DNA of 64,000 nt. Source: Ilyomonas limi (GTDB lineage: Bacteria; Bacteroidota; Bacteroidia; Chitinophagales; Chitinophagaceae). A program made the translations under genes and the position numbers. The stretch lies in the NCBI RefSeq assembly GCF_005233845.1, contig NZ_SZQL01000007.1, positions 1 through 64,000 of the forward strand, given 5' to 3'. The notes under the pieces were generated by a model, which saw nothing but the letters and a program-made list of their open reading frames with translations, ran no database searches and was not told where the DNA came from. Shown piece by piece: positions 53,143 through 63,358 of this stretch; the first letter of the stretch is position 1, and every line of letters starts with the position of its first letter.

Positions 53143-53721
53143 ATGATTTTACCAATAGTCGCTTATGGCGCACCTATACTTCGCAAAAAAGCGGTGGATA
53201 TTACTCCCGATTATCCGCAGTTGGATAAGCTGATTGCCGATATGTGGGAAACCATGTATGCCAGCAGCGGCGTGGGTTTGGCTGCACCGCAAATTAACCG
53301 GGATATACGCTTGTTTGTGGTGGACAGCACTACCATTTTTGAAAACCTGGACGAAGAAGATAAAGGCAAATATCCCGATGAGCCCGGCGTAAAAAAAGTG
53401 TTTATTAATGCCCAAATTCTGGGCTTTAATGAGGAACAGTGGACTTACAACGAAGGCTGCCTCAGTATTCCCCGCATACGCGAAGATATTATTCGGCCTA
53501 CAACTGTTACCATTCAATACCAGGATGAGCAGTTTCAAACGCACACCGATACCTTTAACGGCATTACCGGCCGCGTAATACAGCATGAATACGACCACAT
53601 AGAAGGCAAGCTGTTTATTGATTATATGAAACCGCTTCGCAAAAAATTATTGCTTCGTAAATTAAACGACATTACTAAAGGGAAAATCAAAACCGATTAC
53701 AAAATGTCTTTTGCCAAATAA
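53143..53721 (+). CDS. def: Peptide deformylase
   Basis: 192 residues with all three motifs: GVGLAAPQ (43-50), EGCLS (104-108, Cys106 binds iron) and HEYDH (148-152, His148, Glu149 and His152). It removes formyl groups from new proteins. Its stop overlaps the next start as TAATG. Confidence 0.97.
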   Translation: MILPIVAYGAPILRKKAVDITPDYPQLDKLIADMWETMYASSGVGLAAPQINRDIRLFVVDSTTIFENLDEEDKGKYPDEPGVKKVFINAQILGFNEEQWTYNEGCLSIPRIREDIIRPTTVTIQYQDEQFQTHTDTFNGITGRVIQHEYDHIEGKLFIDYMKPLRKKLLLRKLNDITKGKIKTDYKMSFAK

Positions 53722-54656
53722 TGAAATTAACCGGTTTATTTTTTCTCTTACTGCTCGCACCATTTTGCCATGCACAGGATACTACGGTAATACTGGAAAA
53801 TAAGGCATTCATGCTGCCCGAAGTGATTGTGCACAGCAATATGGATTATGCCAGCATCCTCAAACGTATTCAGGACGATACCACTTTTTACAAGGCCTTC
53901 CGCACGCTGCATACCATTGGCTTTAGTGCATACAACGATATAAGGATGCTGGATAAAAATGGCAATACCGAAGCCTCGTACAGCGGCAAAACCACGCAAT
54001 ACCGCAATAACGGCTGTCGCACTATGCAGGAAGAGGCTGTAAAAACCACCGGCGATTTTTACGATGCTTCCGGCAATTACAATTACATTACGGCTCAGTT
54101 GTATGCCAGTTTGTTTTTTACGCACGGCAAAGTATGCGGCGAAAACAATATTGTAGCGGGCATTAACTTCAACCCTTCCGATAAAAAAGGTATGGAAAAG
54201 CATAAAGAGCAATTAAAAATGCTCTTTTTCAACCCCGGCCGGAGAATTCCCGGTGTGCCCTTCATCGGCAATAAGCTCGACCTCTACGACGAAGAGGCAC
54301 ATGACCTATACGATTATCACTTAGACTATGTCCCCTACAAAGGCAGCTATGCGTATGTATTTGACATTACTCCCAAAAACGATCTTGGCTTTTTTCAAAA
54401 AGACAATATTGTTATAGACAAAATGACTACCTGGTTTGATGCCAGTACAATGGAAGTATTAGCCCGCAATTATCAGCTTAGCTACAAAGCCGGCGTGTAC
54501 GATTTTAACGTAACAATGGAAATAGAAATGACTAAAGTAGATGACTTACTTGTGCCTGCAATGCTGCGCTACAAAGGTAGCTTCTATGCCATGTTCAAAG
54601 GTCGCGAGCGCGGCGAGTTTACAGCCACCCTGTTCGATTTTAAGAAGGAGAAATGA
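53721..54656 (+). CDS. Secreted protein of unknown function coupled to def
   Basis: 311 residues with a signal peptide (MKLTGLFFLLLLAPFCHAQ-D). The body begins VILENKAFMLPEVIVHSNMDYASILKRIQDDTTFYKAFRTL; no family is recognised for certain, but the style is common in Bacteroidota envelope proteins. The start overlaps the def stop (TAATG), so the two are translationally coupled although the functions look unrelated. Confidence 0.75.
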   Translation: MKLTGLFFLLLLAPFCHAQDTTVILENKAFMLPEVIVHSNMDYASILKRIQDDTTFYKAFRTLHTIGFSAYNDIRMLDKNGNTEASYSGKTTQYRNNGCRTMQEEAVKTTGDFYDASGNYNYITAQLYASLFFTHGKVCGENNIVAGINFNPSDKKGMEKHKEQLKMLFFNPGRRIPGVPFIGNKLDLYDEEAHDLYDYHLDYVPYKGSYAYVFDITPKNDLGFFQKDNIVIDKMTTWFDASTMEVLARNYQLSYKAGVYDFNVTMEIEMTKVDDLLVPAMLRYKGSFYAMFKGRERGEFTATLFDFKKEK

Positions 54657-54785
54657 TAGTTATAGTATAATAAGAGGAATGTATGTACTGTTTAAAGTTT
54701 GATATTCCGGATTGAATGTTGAAATTATTATTCTCCTGCATCGTATATCGTTACAACATACATTTAGTTATTAAAACCATTCCCA

Positions 54786-55076
54786 ATGCCTCAGTTTATC
54801 ATTATAGCCCGGGACTTTAAAGACAGCGAAGCACTCAACAGAAGATTGGCTGCAAGACCAACACATCTACAAAGAATGAAGGTGGAAAAAGAAAAGGGCA
54901 ATTTTATAATGGGCGGCGCCAAGTTGAATGAACAGGGCAATATGTTTGGCTCCATGTTAATTGTTGATTTACCAGATAAAAGATTGGTTGAAGACTGGAT
55001 AGCTGCGGATCCGTATATAACAGAAAAAGTGTGGGAAACGGTAGAAATCACACCGTTCAGAATAGCAGAAGTATAA
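54786..55076 (+). CDS. YciI-family protein
   Basis: 96 residues with the YCII pattern: MPQFIIIARDFKDSEALNRR, HLQRMKVEKEKGNFIMGG and VEDWIAADPYI with its aspartate and nearby His. A ferredoxin-like dimer in which members bind small molecules or act as hydrolases; function unknown. Monocistronic between unrelated genes. Confidence 0.88.
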   Translation: MPQFIIIARDFKDSEALNRRLAARPTHLQRMKVEKEKGNFIMGGAKLNEQGNMFGSMLIVDLPDKRLVEDWIAADPYITEKVWETVEITPFRIAEV

Positions 55077-55181
55077 TCATCCCTTTTTACCGTGCAGCAA
55101 ACATTTTTATTCATTACCGTATTGAAATTTTGCTGTCAGTACCGTTTTCTTATTTTTACATCCTAACGACTGTTTGTTATT

Positions 55182-55874
55182 ATGAATAAAGTTTTTGCAA
55201 CCCCTCAGGAAGCCATCCGCGATATTGACAATAATACAACCCTCATGGTTGGTGGTTTTGGCTTGTGCGGCATCCCCGAAAACAGCATTGCCGCCATCGT
55301 GCAAAAAGGTATTACCGGGCTTACCTGCATATCCAATAATGCCGGTGTGGATGATTTTGGCCTCGGTTTGTTATTAAAAACAAGGCAAATTAAAAAAATG
55401 ATCAGCAGTTATGTAGGCGAAAATGCCGAGTTTGAGCGCCAATTGCTTCAGGGCGAACTGGAAGTGGATTTGGTACCGCAAGGCACATTGGCTACCCGTA
55501 TTCAAATGGCGGCTATGGGCATCCCTGCCTTTTACACACCTGCGGGTTATGGTACCGAAATAGCTGAAGGCAAGGAAGTGCGCGAGTTTGATGGCAAAAA
55601 GTATTTAATGGAATATGCACTGCATGCCGACTTTGCCCTGGTAAAAGCCTGGAAAGGTGATACGATGGGCAATCTTGTTTTTCGCAAAACCACGCGCAAC
55701 TTCTCGGTACCTATGGCAAAAGCAGCCAACATTACCATTGCCGAAGTGGAAGAACTGGTACAACCCGGCGAGTTGGATCCCAATCATATACACGTAGCTG
55801 GTGTGTATGTACGCCGCATTTATCAGGGAAAGGCTTACGAAAAACGCATAGAGCGAAGAACAGTGAGACTGTAA
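55182..55874 (+). CDS. scoA: 3-oxoacid CoA-transferase subunit A
   Basis: 230 residues with the subunit-A signature [14 protein letters not shown] and the later [16 protein letters not shown]. With the next gene it forms succinyl-CoA:3-ketoacid (or acetoacetate) CoA-transferase, used to activate ketone bodies with succinyl-CoA. There is a 78-bp gap to scoB, same direction. Confidence 0.93.
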   Translation: MNKVFATPQEAIRDIDNNTTLMVGGFGLCGIPENSIAAIVQKGITGLTCISNNAGVDDFGLGLLLKTRQIKKMISSYVGENAEFERQLLQGELEVDLVPQGTLATRIQMAAMGIPAFYTPAGYGTEIAEGKEVREFDGKKYLMEYALHADFALVKAWKGDTMGNLVFRKTTRNFSVPMAKAANITIAEVEELVQPGELDPNHIHVAGVYVRRIYQGKAYEKRIERRTVRL

Positions 55875-55952
55875 GTCAGTTACCCGAATAACTGCAACCG
55901 GACACTGGTAATGCTTACATCGTACATCTAACATCTAAAATTGTATATAATA

Positions 55953-56609
55953 ATGGCACTCGATAAGTTTGGTATTGCTAAGCGCATAGCGCAGGAACTG
56001 CGGGATGGTATGTATGTAAATCTTGGTATTGGCATTCCTACTTTGGTGGCCAATTACATTCCGGAGGGAATGACGGTTATTCTGCAAAGCGAAAATGGTA
56101 TTCTTGGCACGGGACCCTATCCAACACCAGAAGAGATAGATGCCGACCTGATCAATGCTGGTAAGGAAACCGTAACACTCATTCCCGGCGCTGCTTTTTT
56201 TGATAGTGCAGAAAGCTTTGGCATGATACGCGCCGGTAAAATAGACCTCACCGTATTGGGTGCTATGGAAGTAAGCGAAACAGGTGACATTGCCAACTGG
56301 AAAATACCCGGTAAAATGGTAAAAGGCATGGGCGGTGCTATGGACCTCGTGGCAAGCGCCCAAAACATTATTGTAGCCATGCAACACACTAACCCAAAAG
56401 GCGAGAGCAAGCTATTGCCTGCCTGTACGCTGCCGCTTACCGGCGTTGGTTGTGTAAAAAAAATCGTTACCGATTTAGCCGTTTTGCAGGTAACGGATGC
56501 GGGTTTCCTTCTATTAGAGCGTGCCCCTGGTGTAAGTATAGAAGAAATTAAAGCCAAAACTGCCGGCAAAATGGTTGTGCCCAACGAAGTACCAGAGATG
56601 AAGGTGTAA
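55953..56609 (+). CDS. scoB: 3-oxoacid CoA-transferase subunit B
   Basis: 218 residues from ATG 55953; the in-frame TTG four codons earlier is not used. The catalytic glutamate is in SENGILGTG, followed by the conserved [18 protein letters not shown]. Partner of scoA. Confidence 0.93.
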   Translation: MALDKFGIAKRIAQELRDGMYVNLGIGIPTLVANYIPEGMTVILQSENGILGTGPYPTPEEIDADLINAGKETVTLIPGAAFFDSAESFGMIRAGKIDLTVLGAMEVSETGDIANWKIPGKMVKGMGGAMDLVASAQNIIVAMQHTNPKGESKLLPACTLPLTGVGCVKKIVTDLAVLQVTDAGFLLLERAPGVSIEEIKAKTAGKMVVPNEVPEMKV

Positions 56610-56845
56610 AAAGGAGAACAATTAAGCAAGAAACAGGTTTCAAGCTGCGAGGCACTTAACAATAAACGAGCAGACGTACAAAATGACGTCTGGTCTCGCC
56701 ATTAAAATGATCAATTTCTTAGTTAAGGGCTTTAATTACGGGTAAAAAATAAACATCGGTTTTTAGTTAATTCCTGTTTGCATTCTCCTACACTTTTAAA
56801 GAATACATCTTGCTTAAGATGTGATATTGTAATTGCCTGCCACCG

Positions 56846-57595
56846 CTAATCCGCCTTATTAGCCACATAATATTCCTTCATCAATTCAAAAACCTTTTGT
56901 TTCAAAACCGGTACCGGCAAGCCATCGGGCAGTTGTGGCGGAAGAAAGTGCATTCTTATCACATGCGGCAATAAGAAAAAAGGTTTATCCGGTGGCAGTA
57001 TTTTTTTAGTATTAAATATCAGAGTGGGAATAATGGGTACGCCGGTTTCTGCCGACAGCCGGAAAGCGCCGTCATGAAAAGGCTTCAGCGGTTCGTTGCT
57101 TCTGTTACGGGTACCCTCAGGGTAGATAACCATATCCAAACCTATCCTTAGTACTGCTTTCATTTTAGCATAACTCTGCTTGCGGCTCTGTTCGCTTTTG
57201 CGGTCTACCAAAATGGCACCCAATGAATATATCCAGCCAAAAAAAGGTATCGCGGCAAACTCTTTTTTGGCAATTGTTTTATTGGCATGGGGCATAAAAG
57301 GTGTTGTAACCGGCACATCCATAAAACTGCTATGGTTGCATACTACAATGTAGTTTTTTCCCCTCCTAAAATTTTCCTTACCTGTTACCTTTAAGGGGCA
57401 GCCAATACAAAATAAATAAAACCCCATCCATACACGCGATACCTGCCGGTGCCACCTGGCGCTGAGCGGCTCCTTCATCAGGTAGCAAAAAGCATAGAAC
57501 AACATGGCAATAACCATGGTGATTATAAATAAGCATAAGCCCCACAATGCCCATATTCTTCCTGCAATTGCCGTTAAAATATTCGTCTTGCGCAT
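56846..57595 (-). CDS. plsC: 1-acyl-sn-glycerol-3-phosphate acyltransferase
   Basis: 249 residues: hydrophobic N-terminus (about 8-40), then the acyltransferase box NHSSFMD (His88, Asp93), a middle block FFGWIYSLGAILVDR and the glycerol-phosphate site YPEGTRNRS (158-166). It makes phosphatidic acid on the cytoplasmic face of the inner membrane. It is on the strand opposite its neighbours. An imperfect hairpin (AGACGT...ACGTCT, about 56665-56685) in 56610-56845 could end the scoAB transcript. Confidence 0.92.
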   Translation of the reverse strand: MRKTNILTAIAGRIWALWGLCLFIITMVIAMLFYAFCYLMKEPLSARWHRQVSRVWMGFYLFCIGCPLKVTGKENFRRGKNYIVVCNHSSFMDVPVTTPFMPHANKTIAKKEFAAIPFFGWIYSLGAILVDRKSEQSRKQSYAKMKAVLRIGLDMVIYPEGTRNRSNEPLKPFHDGAFRLSAETGVPIIPTLIFNTKKILPPDKPFFLLPHVIRMHFLPPQLPDGLPVPVLKQKVFELMKEYYVANKAD

Positions 57596-57727
57596 TATTC
57601 CATTTTGTGCAAGGTAAAGGTTTGTTCAGGTATTCTTTACACCATAATAATCACCACTTTATTCACCAACTATCAACGGACTATTGCACACTGCAGGTAT
57701 TTCGGCCTAAAGGATTATTTTTGATAT

Positions 57728-60121
57728 ATGGAGAAGGAAACAGCTAACAATGCAGCTAACGACACCATGCTTTCTTACGAGGCTTTTCGCGAAACGGTAC
57801 TCAGCGATTACCGCAAGTGTATCCTCAGCCGCGAAGCCAGCCTGATGGGCAGGCGCGAGGTGCTGACCGGCAAAGCCAAATTCGGCGTCTTTAGCGATGG
57901 CAAAGAAGTAGCGCAAACCTGTATGGCAAAGTTCTTTCAGCCCGGCGATTTCAGGGCGGGCTACTACCGCGACCAAACGTTTATGCTATCTTCTGGTTTG
58001 GCAACATTAGAGCAGTTTTTTGCCGAATTATATGCCGATGCCAACCCGGAGCATGAGCCTTTTAGCAGCGGCAGGCAAATGGTTGGCCACTTTTCTACAC
58101 CTAATACTGATAGCAATGGCGACTGGCTGCCGCTTGCCAGGCTAAAAAACATAACTGCAGATATGTCACCTACTGCAGGGCAAATGCCGCGTGCATTCGG
58201 GCTGGCTTTTACCTCCAAAGTATTCAGAAACAACCATTTATTACAGCACTTTTCGCACCTTTCCAACAACGGTAATGAGATATGCTTTTGCACTATTGGT
58301 GATGCTTCTACCTCCGAAGGCGTGTTTTGGGAAACTATCAATGCTGCCGGCGTAGAGCAAGTACCACTGGCTGTTTTTGTATGGGATGATGGTTACGGCA
58401 TTTCGGTACCTACCAAATATCAAACTACCAAGGGCTCTATTTCTGCTGCGCTGAGAGGATTGCAAAAGAAAGAAGACACCAACGGCATTGATATTTACCG
58501 TGTAAAAGGCTGGGATTATGCCAGCTTATGCGAGGTATTTCAGAATGGTTTACAAAGGGTACGCGACACACATATTCCGGCAATATTTCATGTAGAAGAG
58601 CTAACGCAGCCACAAGGACATTCTACTTCCGGCAGCCACGAGCGGTACAAATCGGCTGCCCGCCTGGAGTGGGAGCGCGAATGGGATAACATAAAGAAAA
58701 TGCGGGAGTGGATACTGGAAAATGGCATTGCCGAAGAGCAGGAACTGGAAGCCATGCAGACAGAAGCTAAAAAACGGGTGCGGCAGGCAAGGGACACTGC
58801 CTGGCAAAACTACCTGCAACCCATTAAGCAGGAAGTAACAAAAGCAGTGGAGCTTATACAGGCTGTACAGGCAAGTAACGATTTAACGGCGAAACTGCTA
58901 CAGCAGATAGCTACCAATTTGCAGCGCAACCGCGAGCCGCTGCGCAAAGAGGTATTGTACGCCCTGGCACAGGCTATCGAGCTGATGCCCAACAAAGATG
59001 CTATACAGCCGCTAAAGCAATATTATAAAGAACTAAAAGAAGAAAATGCCAGGAGATATAATTCGTACCTGTACAACGAAGGTGCTAAAAATGCGTTACA
59101 AGTACCGGAAGAAAAAGCCATTATTCCTGCAGATGCACCCACCATTAACGGCTTCGAAATACTGAATAAGTACTTTGATGTTTTATTTAAAAGTAATCCT
59201 AAGGTGTTGGCTTTTGGGGAAGATGTAGGTAAAATAGGCGATGTAAACCAGGGTTTTGCAGGTTTGCAGGAGAAGTATAGCGAACGCCGCATTTTTGATA
59301 CCGGTATCCGTGAAAATTCTATTATCGGGCAAGGTTATGGACTGGCTTTTCGTGGTTTGCGGCCTATTGCTGAAATCCAATACTTAGATTATCTGGTTTA
59401 TACGCTTAACACGCTTACTGATGATATTGCCTGCCTGCACTACCGCACCGCAGGCAAGCAAAGTTGTCCCATTATTGTGCGTACCCGCGGTCATCGCCTC
59501 GAAGGTATTTGGCACAGCGGCTCGCCAATCGGGATGGTTATCAACTCGCTACGCGGCATGTATGTATGCGTACCGCGCAATATGACACAGGCTGCGGGCA
59601 TGTACAATACATTGCTGCGCGGCAACGATCCTGGTTTAGTTATTGAACCGCTGAACGGCTATCGTTTAAAGGAAAAACTACCTTCCAACCTGCTTTCCTT
59701 TACCGTGCCGTTGGGCGTACCCGAAGTAATACGGGAAGGTGCTGATGTTACTATTGTAACGTATGGTGCCTGTGTGCGCATTGTACAGGATGCTGCTTCA
59801 AGATTGCAGGCATTAGGCGTAAGTGCAGAAATTGTAGATGTGCAAACCTTATTGCCTTTCGATATTCATCATCATATTCTGGAATCGCTTAAGAAGACAA
59901 GCCGCATTTTATTTGTGGATGAAGATGTACCCGGCGGTGCCAACGCGTATATGTATAACCAGGTGATGGAGCAGCAGGGTGGTTACCGCTGGCTGGATGT
60001 AGCGCCGCGTACTTTAAGTGCTAAAGCGCATCGTCCGGCATATGGCAGTGATGGCGATTATTTTAGTAAACCTAATACAGAAGAAATAATAGCCGTGGTA
60101 ATGGAGATAATGGCAGAATAA
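57728..60121 (+). CDS. Fused alpha/beta E1 subunit of a 2-oxoacid dehydrogenase
   Basis: 797 residues. The alpha part (about 1-360) has the thiamine-diphosphate motif GDASTSEG (191-198) ending near WDDGYGIS. A helical linker (about 360-470) follows, then the beta part (about 470-797) starting TINGFEILNKYFDVL, with FGEDVGKIGDVNQGF and RTRGHRLEGIWHSG. Fusion of the two chains is common in Bacteroidota. It probably acts on branched-chain or related 2-oxoacids, with E2 and E3 encoded elsewhere; pyruvate cannot be excluded. Confidence 0.9.
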   Translation: MEKETANNAANDTMLSYEAFRETVLSDYRKCILSREASLMGRREVLTGKAKFGVFSDGKEVAQTCMAKFFQPGDFRAGYYRDQTFMLSSGLATLEQFFAELYADANPEHEPFSSGRQMVGHFSTPNTDSNGDWLPLARLKNITADMSPTAGQMPRAFGLAFTSKVFRNNHLLQHFSHLSNNGNEICFCTIGDASTSEGVFWETINAAGVEQVPLAVFVWDDGYGISVPTKYQTTKGSISAALRGLQKKEDTNGIDIYRVKGWDYASLCEVFQNGLQRVRDTHIPAIFHVEELTQPQGHSTSGSHERYKSAARLEWEREWDNIKKMREWILENGIAEEQELEAMQTEAKKRVRQARDTAWQNYLQPIKQEVTKAVELIQAVQASNDLTAKLLQQIATNLQRNREPLRKEVLYALAQAIELMPNKDAIQPLKQYYKELKEENARRYNSYLYNEGAKNALQVPEEKAIIPADAPTINGFEILNKYFDVLFKSNPKVLAFGEDVGKIGDVNQGFAGLQEKYSERRIFDTGIRENSIIGQGYGLAFRGLRPIAEIQYLDYLVYTLNTLTDDIACLHYRTAGKQSCPIIVRTRGHRLEGIWHSGSPIGMVINSLRGMYVCVPRNMTQAAGMYNTLLRGNDPGLVIEPLNGYRLKEKLPSNLLSFTVPLGVPEVIREGADVTIVTYGACVRIVQDAASRLQALGVSAEIVDVQTLLPFDIHHHILESLKKTSRILFVDEDVPGGANAYMYNQVMEQQGGYRWLDVAPRTLSAKAHRPAYGSDGDYFSKPNTEEIIAVVMEIMAE

Positions 60122-60498
60122 AAGAAGCAAAGGGAACAAGAGGCAAGATTTAGGGTCCGGGTTCAAGAAGTAAAGCATAGTAATAATTTGCCTGTTTGGA
60201 AACTGCGAAGGTGGCAAGAGGCAAAGGTGTTTAAGGTATTAGTTACACTTAAAATCAACGGTTTACGAAAACTTAAAGGTTCGGGGTTTGCTGATTTTTT
60301 TCTTTGCGTTTTAAACGACTTCAATCACGTACTCGCATAAAAGCTCCATTTTATTCAGGTGTTGCAGTGAGTGATGACGATTGTAGCGCCACAGGCTACA
60401 CCAACAGCTAAATAGCAGCACCGCAGCCCGCCCCATAAAAAAGAAAGAACACCGTCAAGTGTTTTTATCAAATTACCCTTCTTTATTAACAGTAAAAA
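60122..60498. other. Intergenic region between convergent genes
   Basis: No supported gene. On the minus strand, about 60318-60440, a 42-codon frame ends with RYNRHHSLQHLNKMELL and could be the relic of a transposase; it has no start context and is not called. No strong terminator was found. Confidence 0.4.
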
Positions 60499-63291
60499 TC
60501 AGTACGAAGAACTGAAATACCGCGAACGGTTGATACGTAAATCGCGGAGCAAGCCCGACTTTGGATTGAGCACAATGCTGAATGAACGCGTAATACCGAT
60601 AGGCGTTACATTGATAGATAGCTGCCAGCAGTGCATATCACGGGTAATATACATCGTGAGCATCCCTATCTGCAAGTTTTTGACATCAAACATAAAGTTG
60701 CCGCCAATTTTCCATTTGGGCGTAAGGCTAAAATCACCGTTTACATTCAGGCTGGAATTGAACTGGTTGACATAGGTAAAGTTGGAGCGCTGCAGGCGCG
60801 ACAAGCTGGCGGCAAACGACAGTTGCAAGGTCCATGGTATATCAAAATCAGTAAATTCCGCAGGATTATCGCGCACATATTGCAACTCTGCCAACTGCTC
60901 GTCCATTGTCAGCGTTTCGTCTGCCTGTATCCGCTCTTGTTGTGTTTTACCATCTTTCGATTTGCTTTGCAGCGAAGTAGAAATATTGAAGCCCGCATTG
61001 GTAAGGCGTCCAAAACTACCGTGCTTCCACAACAAATCATTTATCTCGTTGCCGGTAACATCCACGCCATATGGACTAATCAAGGCATTACCGGTAACAT
61101 TTACCTTATTATTCAACAATGTAGTGCGGAAATTGATAGAAATGTCGCTCCAGTTAAGGCTGTCTGCCAGCAGGTTGTAACCAGTATTAATGCTCAATCC
61201 ATCAATCAGTTTTACTTTTTTGGTAGGCTCTTCCCCTGTAGTATCTTTCTTGTTTTTTACTTTCATTTCCAGCAGGTTGTCCAGTCCAAATGTAATGGTA
61301 CCGGAACGTCCCGGGCTGTACATACTATAAACAGTATTACCTAAGTCGGAAACCAAGTTATAGTGTCCTCCTTGTACCGTATCAGTTTGTATCCGCTTGA
61401 AATGCTGGCCTACCAGGTCTGGTGTGTAACTAAAACCAATGGTTGGCTTTATCTCATGGCGGATAGCTACAATATTCTTTGATTTAGGGAAATTAACTGT
61501 ACCAAAAATACGTGTATTAACACCCACACCGTAAGACATGCGGCTGGCAGTGTAAAAGCCTCTTTGCGTAACGGTATCTACCCTTTTAGCTGCATCATTC
61601 CAAAAAATATCATGCTTATCACCAAACCATAACTGACTGAAGGATATATTGGGCGAAACAATAAAAGGTCCCAATGCTGGCAAAGACAACGTAATGGGTA
61701 TGGTGTGCTCGGCGCCAAAACGTGCGGTATCCAAGATGCGATTAATGCTGAATGCTGTATCGTAAAAAGAAAACTGGTTGCGCACGTTGCCACTGTACCC
61801 AACACCCAGTTTTTCGTACCATTTGGGCGTGCCGGTAGGCTCTTTTTGCTCAAACGGATAAATGGTATTTACCGTAAAGCTAACATTGGGCAAGCTGATA
61901 TTTTGTAGCCGTAAATTACTGTTTTGATTGTGCGTAGCACTTACCGTCAGGTTGTACTTCCCATCCTGCGATGTTTTGGAATAGCTGATGGAAGACTGCA
62001 GCATGTTGTTGTAATTACGGATAGGATTGTTGGGAATGTTTTCGTTAAACTTGGTACTGCCGGCATTTACACTGGCCGAAAAAGTAGTACCCGGATGCGC
62101 CTTGGTATCCTGCGAATGGCTCCATGTAATATTAAACGTGCGGCTTTTGCTGAATTCATCTTTGGCAAAGCCGTAAGAATTAAGCGTTCGGGTATTTTGC
62201 AATTCCAGGTTAAGATTGCCCTGGTATTTATAACGTTTAAAGTATTTTGGATTGACGCTCAACGTCCATCCGCCATACGTATAAATATTACCACGCGCAG
62301 TTACATCCCAGTTGTCATTCATTACTTTATAAAAACCAATACCTTCTACACCCAATCCCTGGCTTTCGTTGGTAGTAAACTGAATGGGCAGCAAACCCGA
62401 ATGCCGCCCGCGACTAAGCGGATAAATACCAAACGGGATTACAATAGGAATAGGCACGCCTTCAAATTCGGGATAAGCCGGACCGGACACCGCAATTTTG
62501 TTGTTAATAATTTTCATCTTTTTGGCACGTATGTCGAAGTGCGGCGTATCGAGATTACAGGTAGTAAAACGGGCACGGTAGGCAAAAGCGGCATCTTTTG
62601 TTATCTTTTTCACTTTATCGGCATTCACATACAATTCGCCCTCGTTGTAATACGAGTTTTTAGCAAGCGCGCGTTGTGTTTGCAAGTTAAATTCAATGGT
62701 ATCGCTGATGGTGGTTTGTCCGCCCTGCACAATAGTGGGTTTGCTCAGCGGATTATTAGCAGTGTCAATGCCGCCAAAAGCTTTGATGACTTGTGTGGAC
62801 TGGTCGTACTGGATATTATTTGCCGTTAAATCAATATCTCCATTTTTTGCATTTGCTTTTCCGTATAAATAAAACTGCCGTGTAGGGATGATCAGCACGC
62901 CCGAATCCTCTGCCGAATACTCAATAGGCGAACTGAGTGAGTCTTTGGAAATAATCATGGAATCTATTACCGGCACTTTGGCACTTGTATCTGCACCATT
63001 AAGGCTGTCGGCTACAAAAAAAGAGTCCGGTGCATTGATGACGGAAGAAGGCTTGGGCAATGTATCGTTTACCTTTTGCAGGGTATCGCCTGCCGGTTTT
63101 AACAAAGTATCTTTTATTGTTTTTTTAATCGTATCCAGTATAGTTGTGTCTGAATTGTTCGTTATTGTATCAAGATATTGCCATTCAATGTTACTTTTGG
63201 CACTCAGCCGGAACGTGATAAAAAAAAGCAAAAGCAGCAAACCTGTCAACACAGGCGTATAATTTCTACTAACTTTACTACGTTTGCTCAT
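60499..63291 (-). CDS. lptD: LPS-assembly outer-membrane protein LptD
   Basis: 930 residues from ATG 63291. A signal/anchor (TGLLLLLFFITF) comes first. The N-terminal OstA-like domain includes GDIDLTANNIQYDQSTQVIKA and ITKDAAFAYRARFTTCNLD. The large C-terminal beta-barrel has FGIYPLSRGRHSGLLPIQF and many strands ending in aromatic residues, with a final YFSSSY. In Bacteroidota this protein is thought to insert lipopolysaccharide or related lipids into the outer leaflet. The -7 box TACTTTTG (63302-63309) lies between this start and a longer frame reaching 63327, so the shorter start is favoured. Confidence 0.92.
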   Translation of the reverse strand: MSKRSKVSRNYTPVLTGLLLLLFFITFRLSAKSNIEWQYLDTITNNSDTTILDTIKKTIKDTLLKPAGDTLQKVNDTLPKPSSVINAPDSFFVADSLNGADTSAKVPVIDSMIISKDSLSSPIEYSAEDSGVLIIPTRQFYLYGKANAKNGDIDLTANNIQYDQSTQVIKAFGGIDTANNPLSKPTIVQGGQTTISDTIEFNLQTQRALAKNSYYNEGELYVNADKVKKITKDAAFAYRARFTTCNLDTPHFDIRAKKMKIINNKIAVSGPAYPEFEGVPIPIVIPFGIYPLSRGRHSGLLPIQFTTNESQGLGVEGIGFYKVMNDNWDVTARGNIYTYGGWTLSVNPKYFKRYKYQGNLNLELQNTRTLNSYGFAKDEFSKSRTFNITWSHSQDTKAHPGTTFSASVNAGSTKFNENIPNNPIRNYNNMLQSSISYSKTSQDGKYNLTVSATHNQNSNLRLQNISLPNVSFTVNTIYPFEQKEPTGTPKWYEKLGVGYSGNVRNQFSFYDTAFSINRILDTARFGAEHTIPITLSLPALGPFIVSPNISFSQLWFGDKHDIFWNDAAKRVDTVTQRGFYTASRMSYGVGVNTRIFGTVNFPKSKNIVAIRHEIKPTIGFSYTPDLVGQHFKRIQTDTVQGGHYNLVSDLGNTVYSMYSPGRSGTITFGLDNLLEMKVKNKKDTTGEEPTKKVKLIDGLSINTGYNLLADSLNWSDISINFRTTLLNNKVNVTGNALISPYGVDVTGNEINDLLWKHGSFGRLTNAGFNISTSLQSKSKDGKTQQERIQADETLTMDEQLAELQYVRDNPAEFTDFDIPWTLQLSFAASLSRLQRSNFTYVNQFNSSLNVNGDFSLTPKWKIGGNFMFDVKNLQIGMLTMYITRDMHCWQLSINVTPIGITRSFSIVLNPKSGLLRDLRINRSRYFSSSY

Positions 63292-63301
63292 AAGGTGAAA
63301 A

Positions 63302-63309
63302 CAAAAGTA
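63302..63309 (-). promoter_or_regulatory. Bacteroidota -7 box TACTTTTG of lptD
   Basis: On the minus strand TACTTTTG matches TAnnTTTG and is 10 nt upstream of the ATG at 63291. Confidence 0.5.
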
Positions 63310-63358
63310 ATAGAAACGGTAAACCAACAGCTATATTTAACCTTAATGATACGTGAAT

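Noticed and set aside
60318-60440. 42-codon minus-strand frame ending RYNRHHSLQHLNKMELL
   Set aside because: It may be a transposase relic, but it is too short and lacks start signals; only mentioned in the intergenic note.
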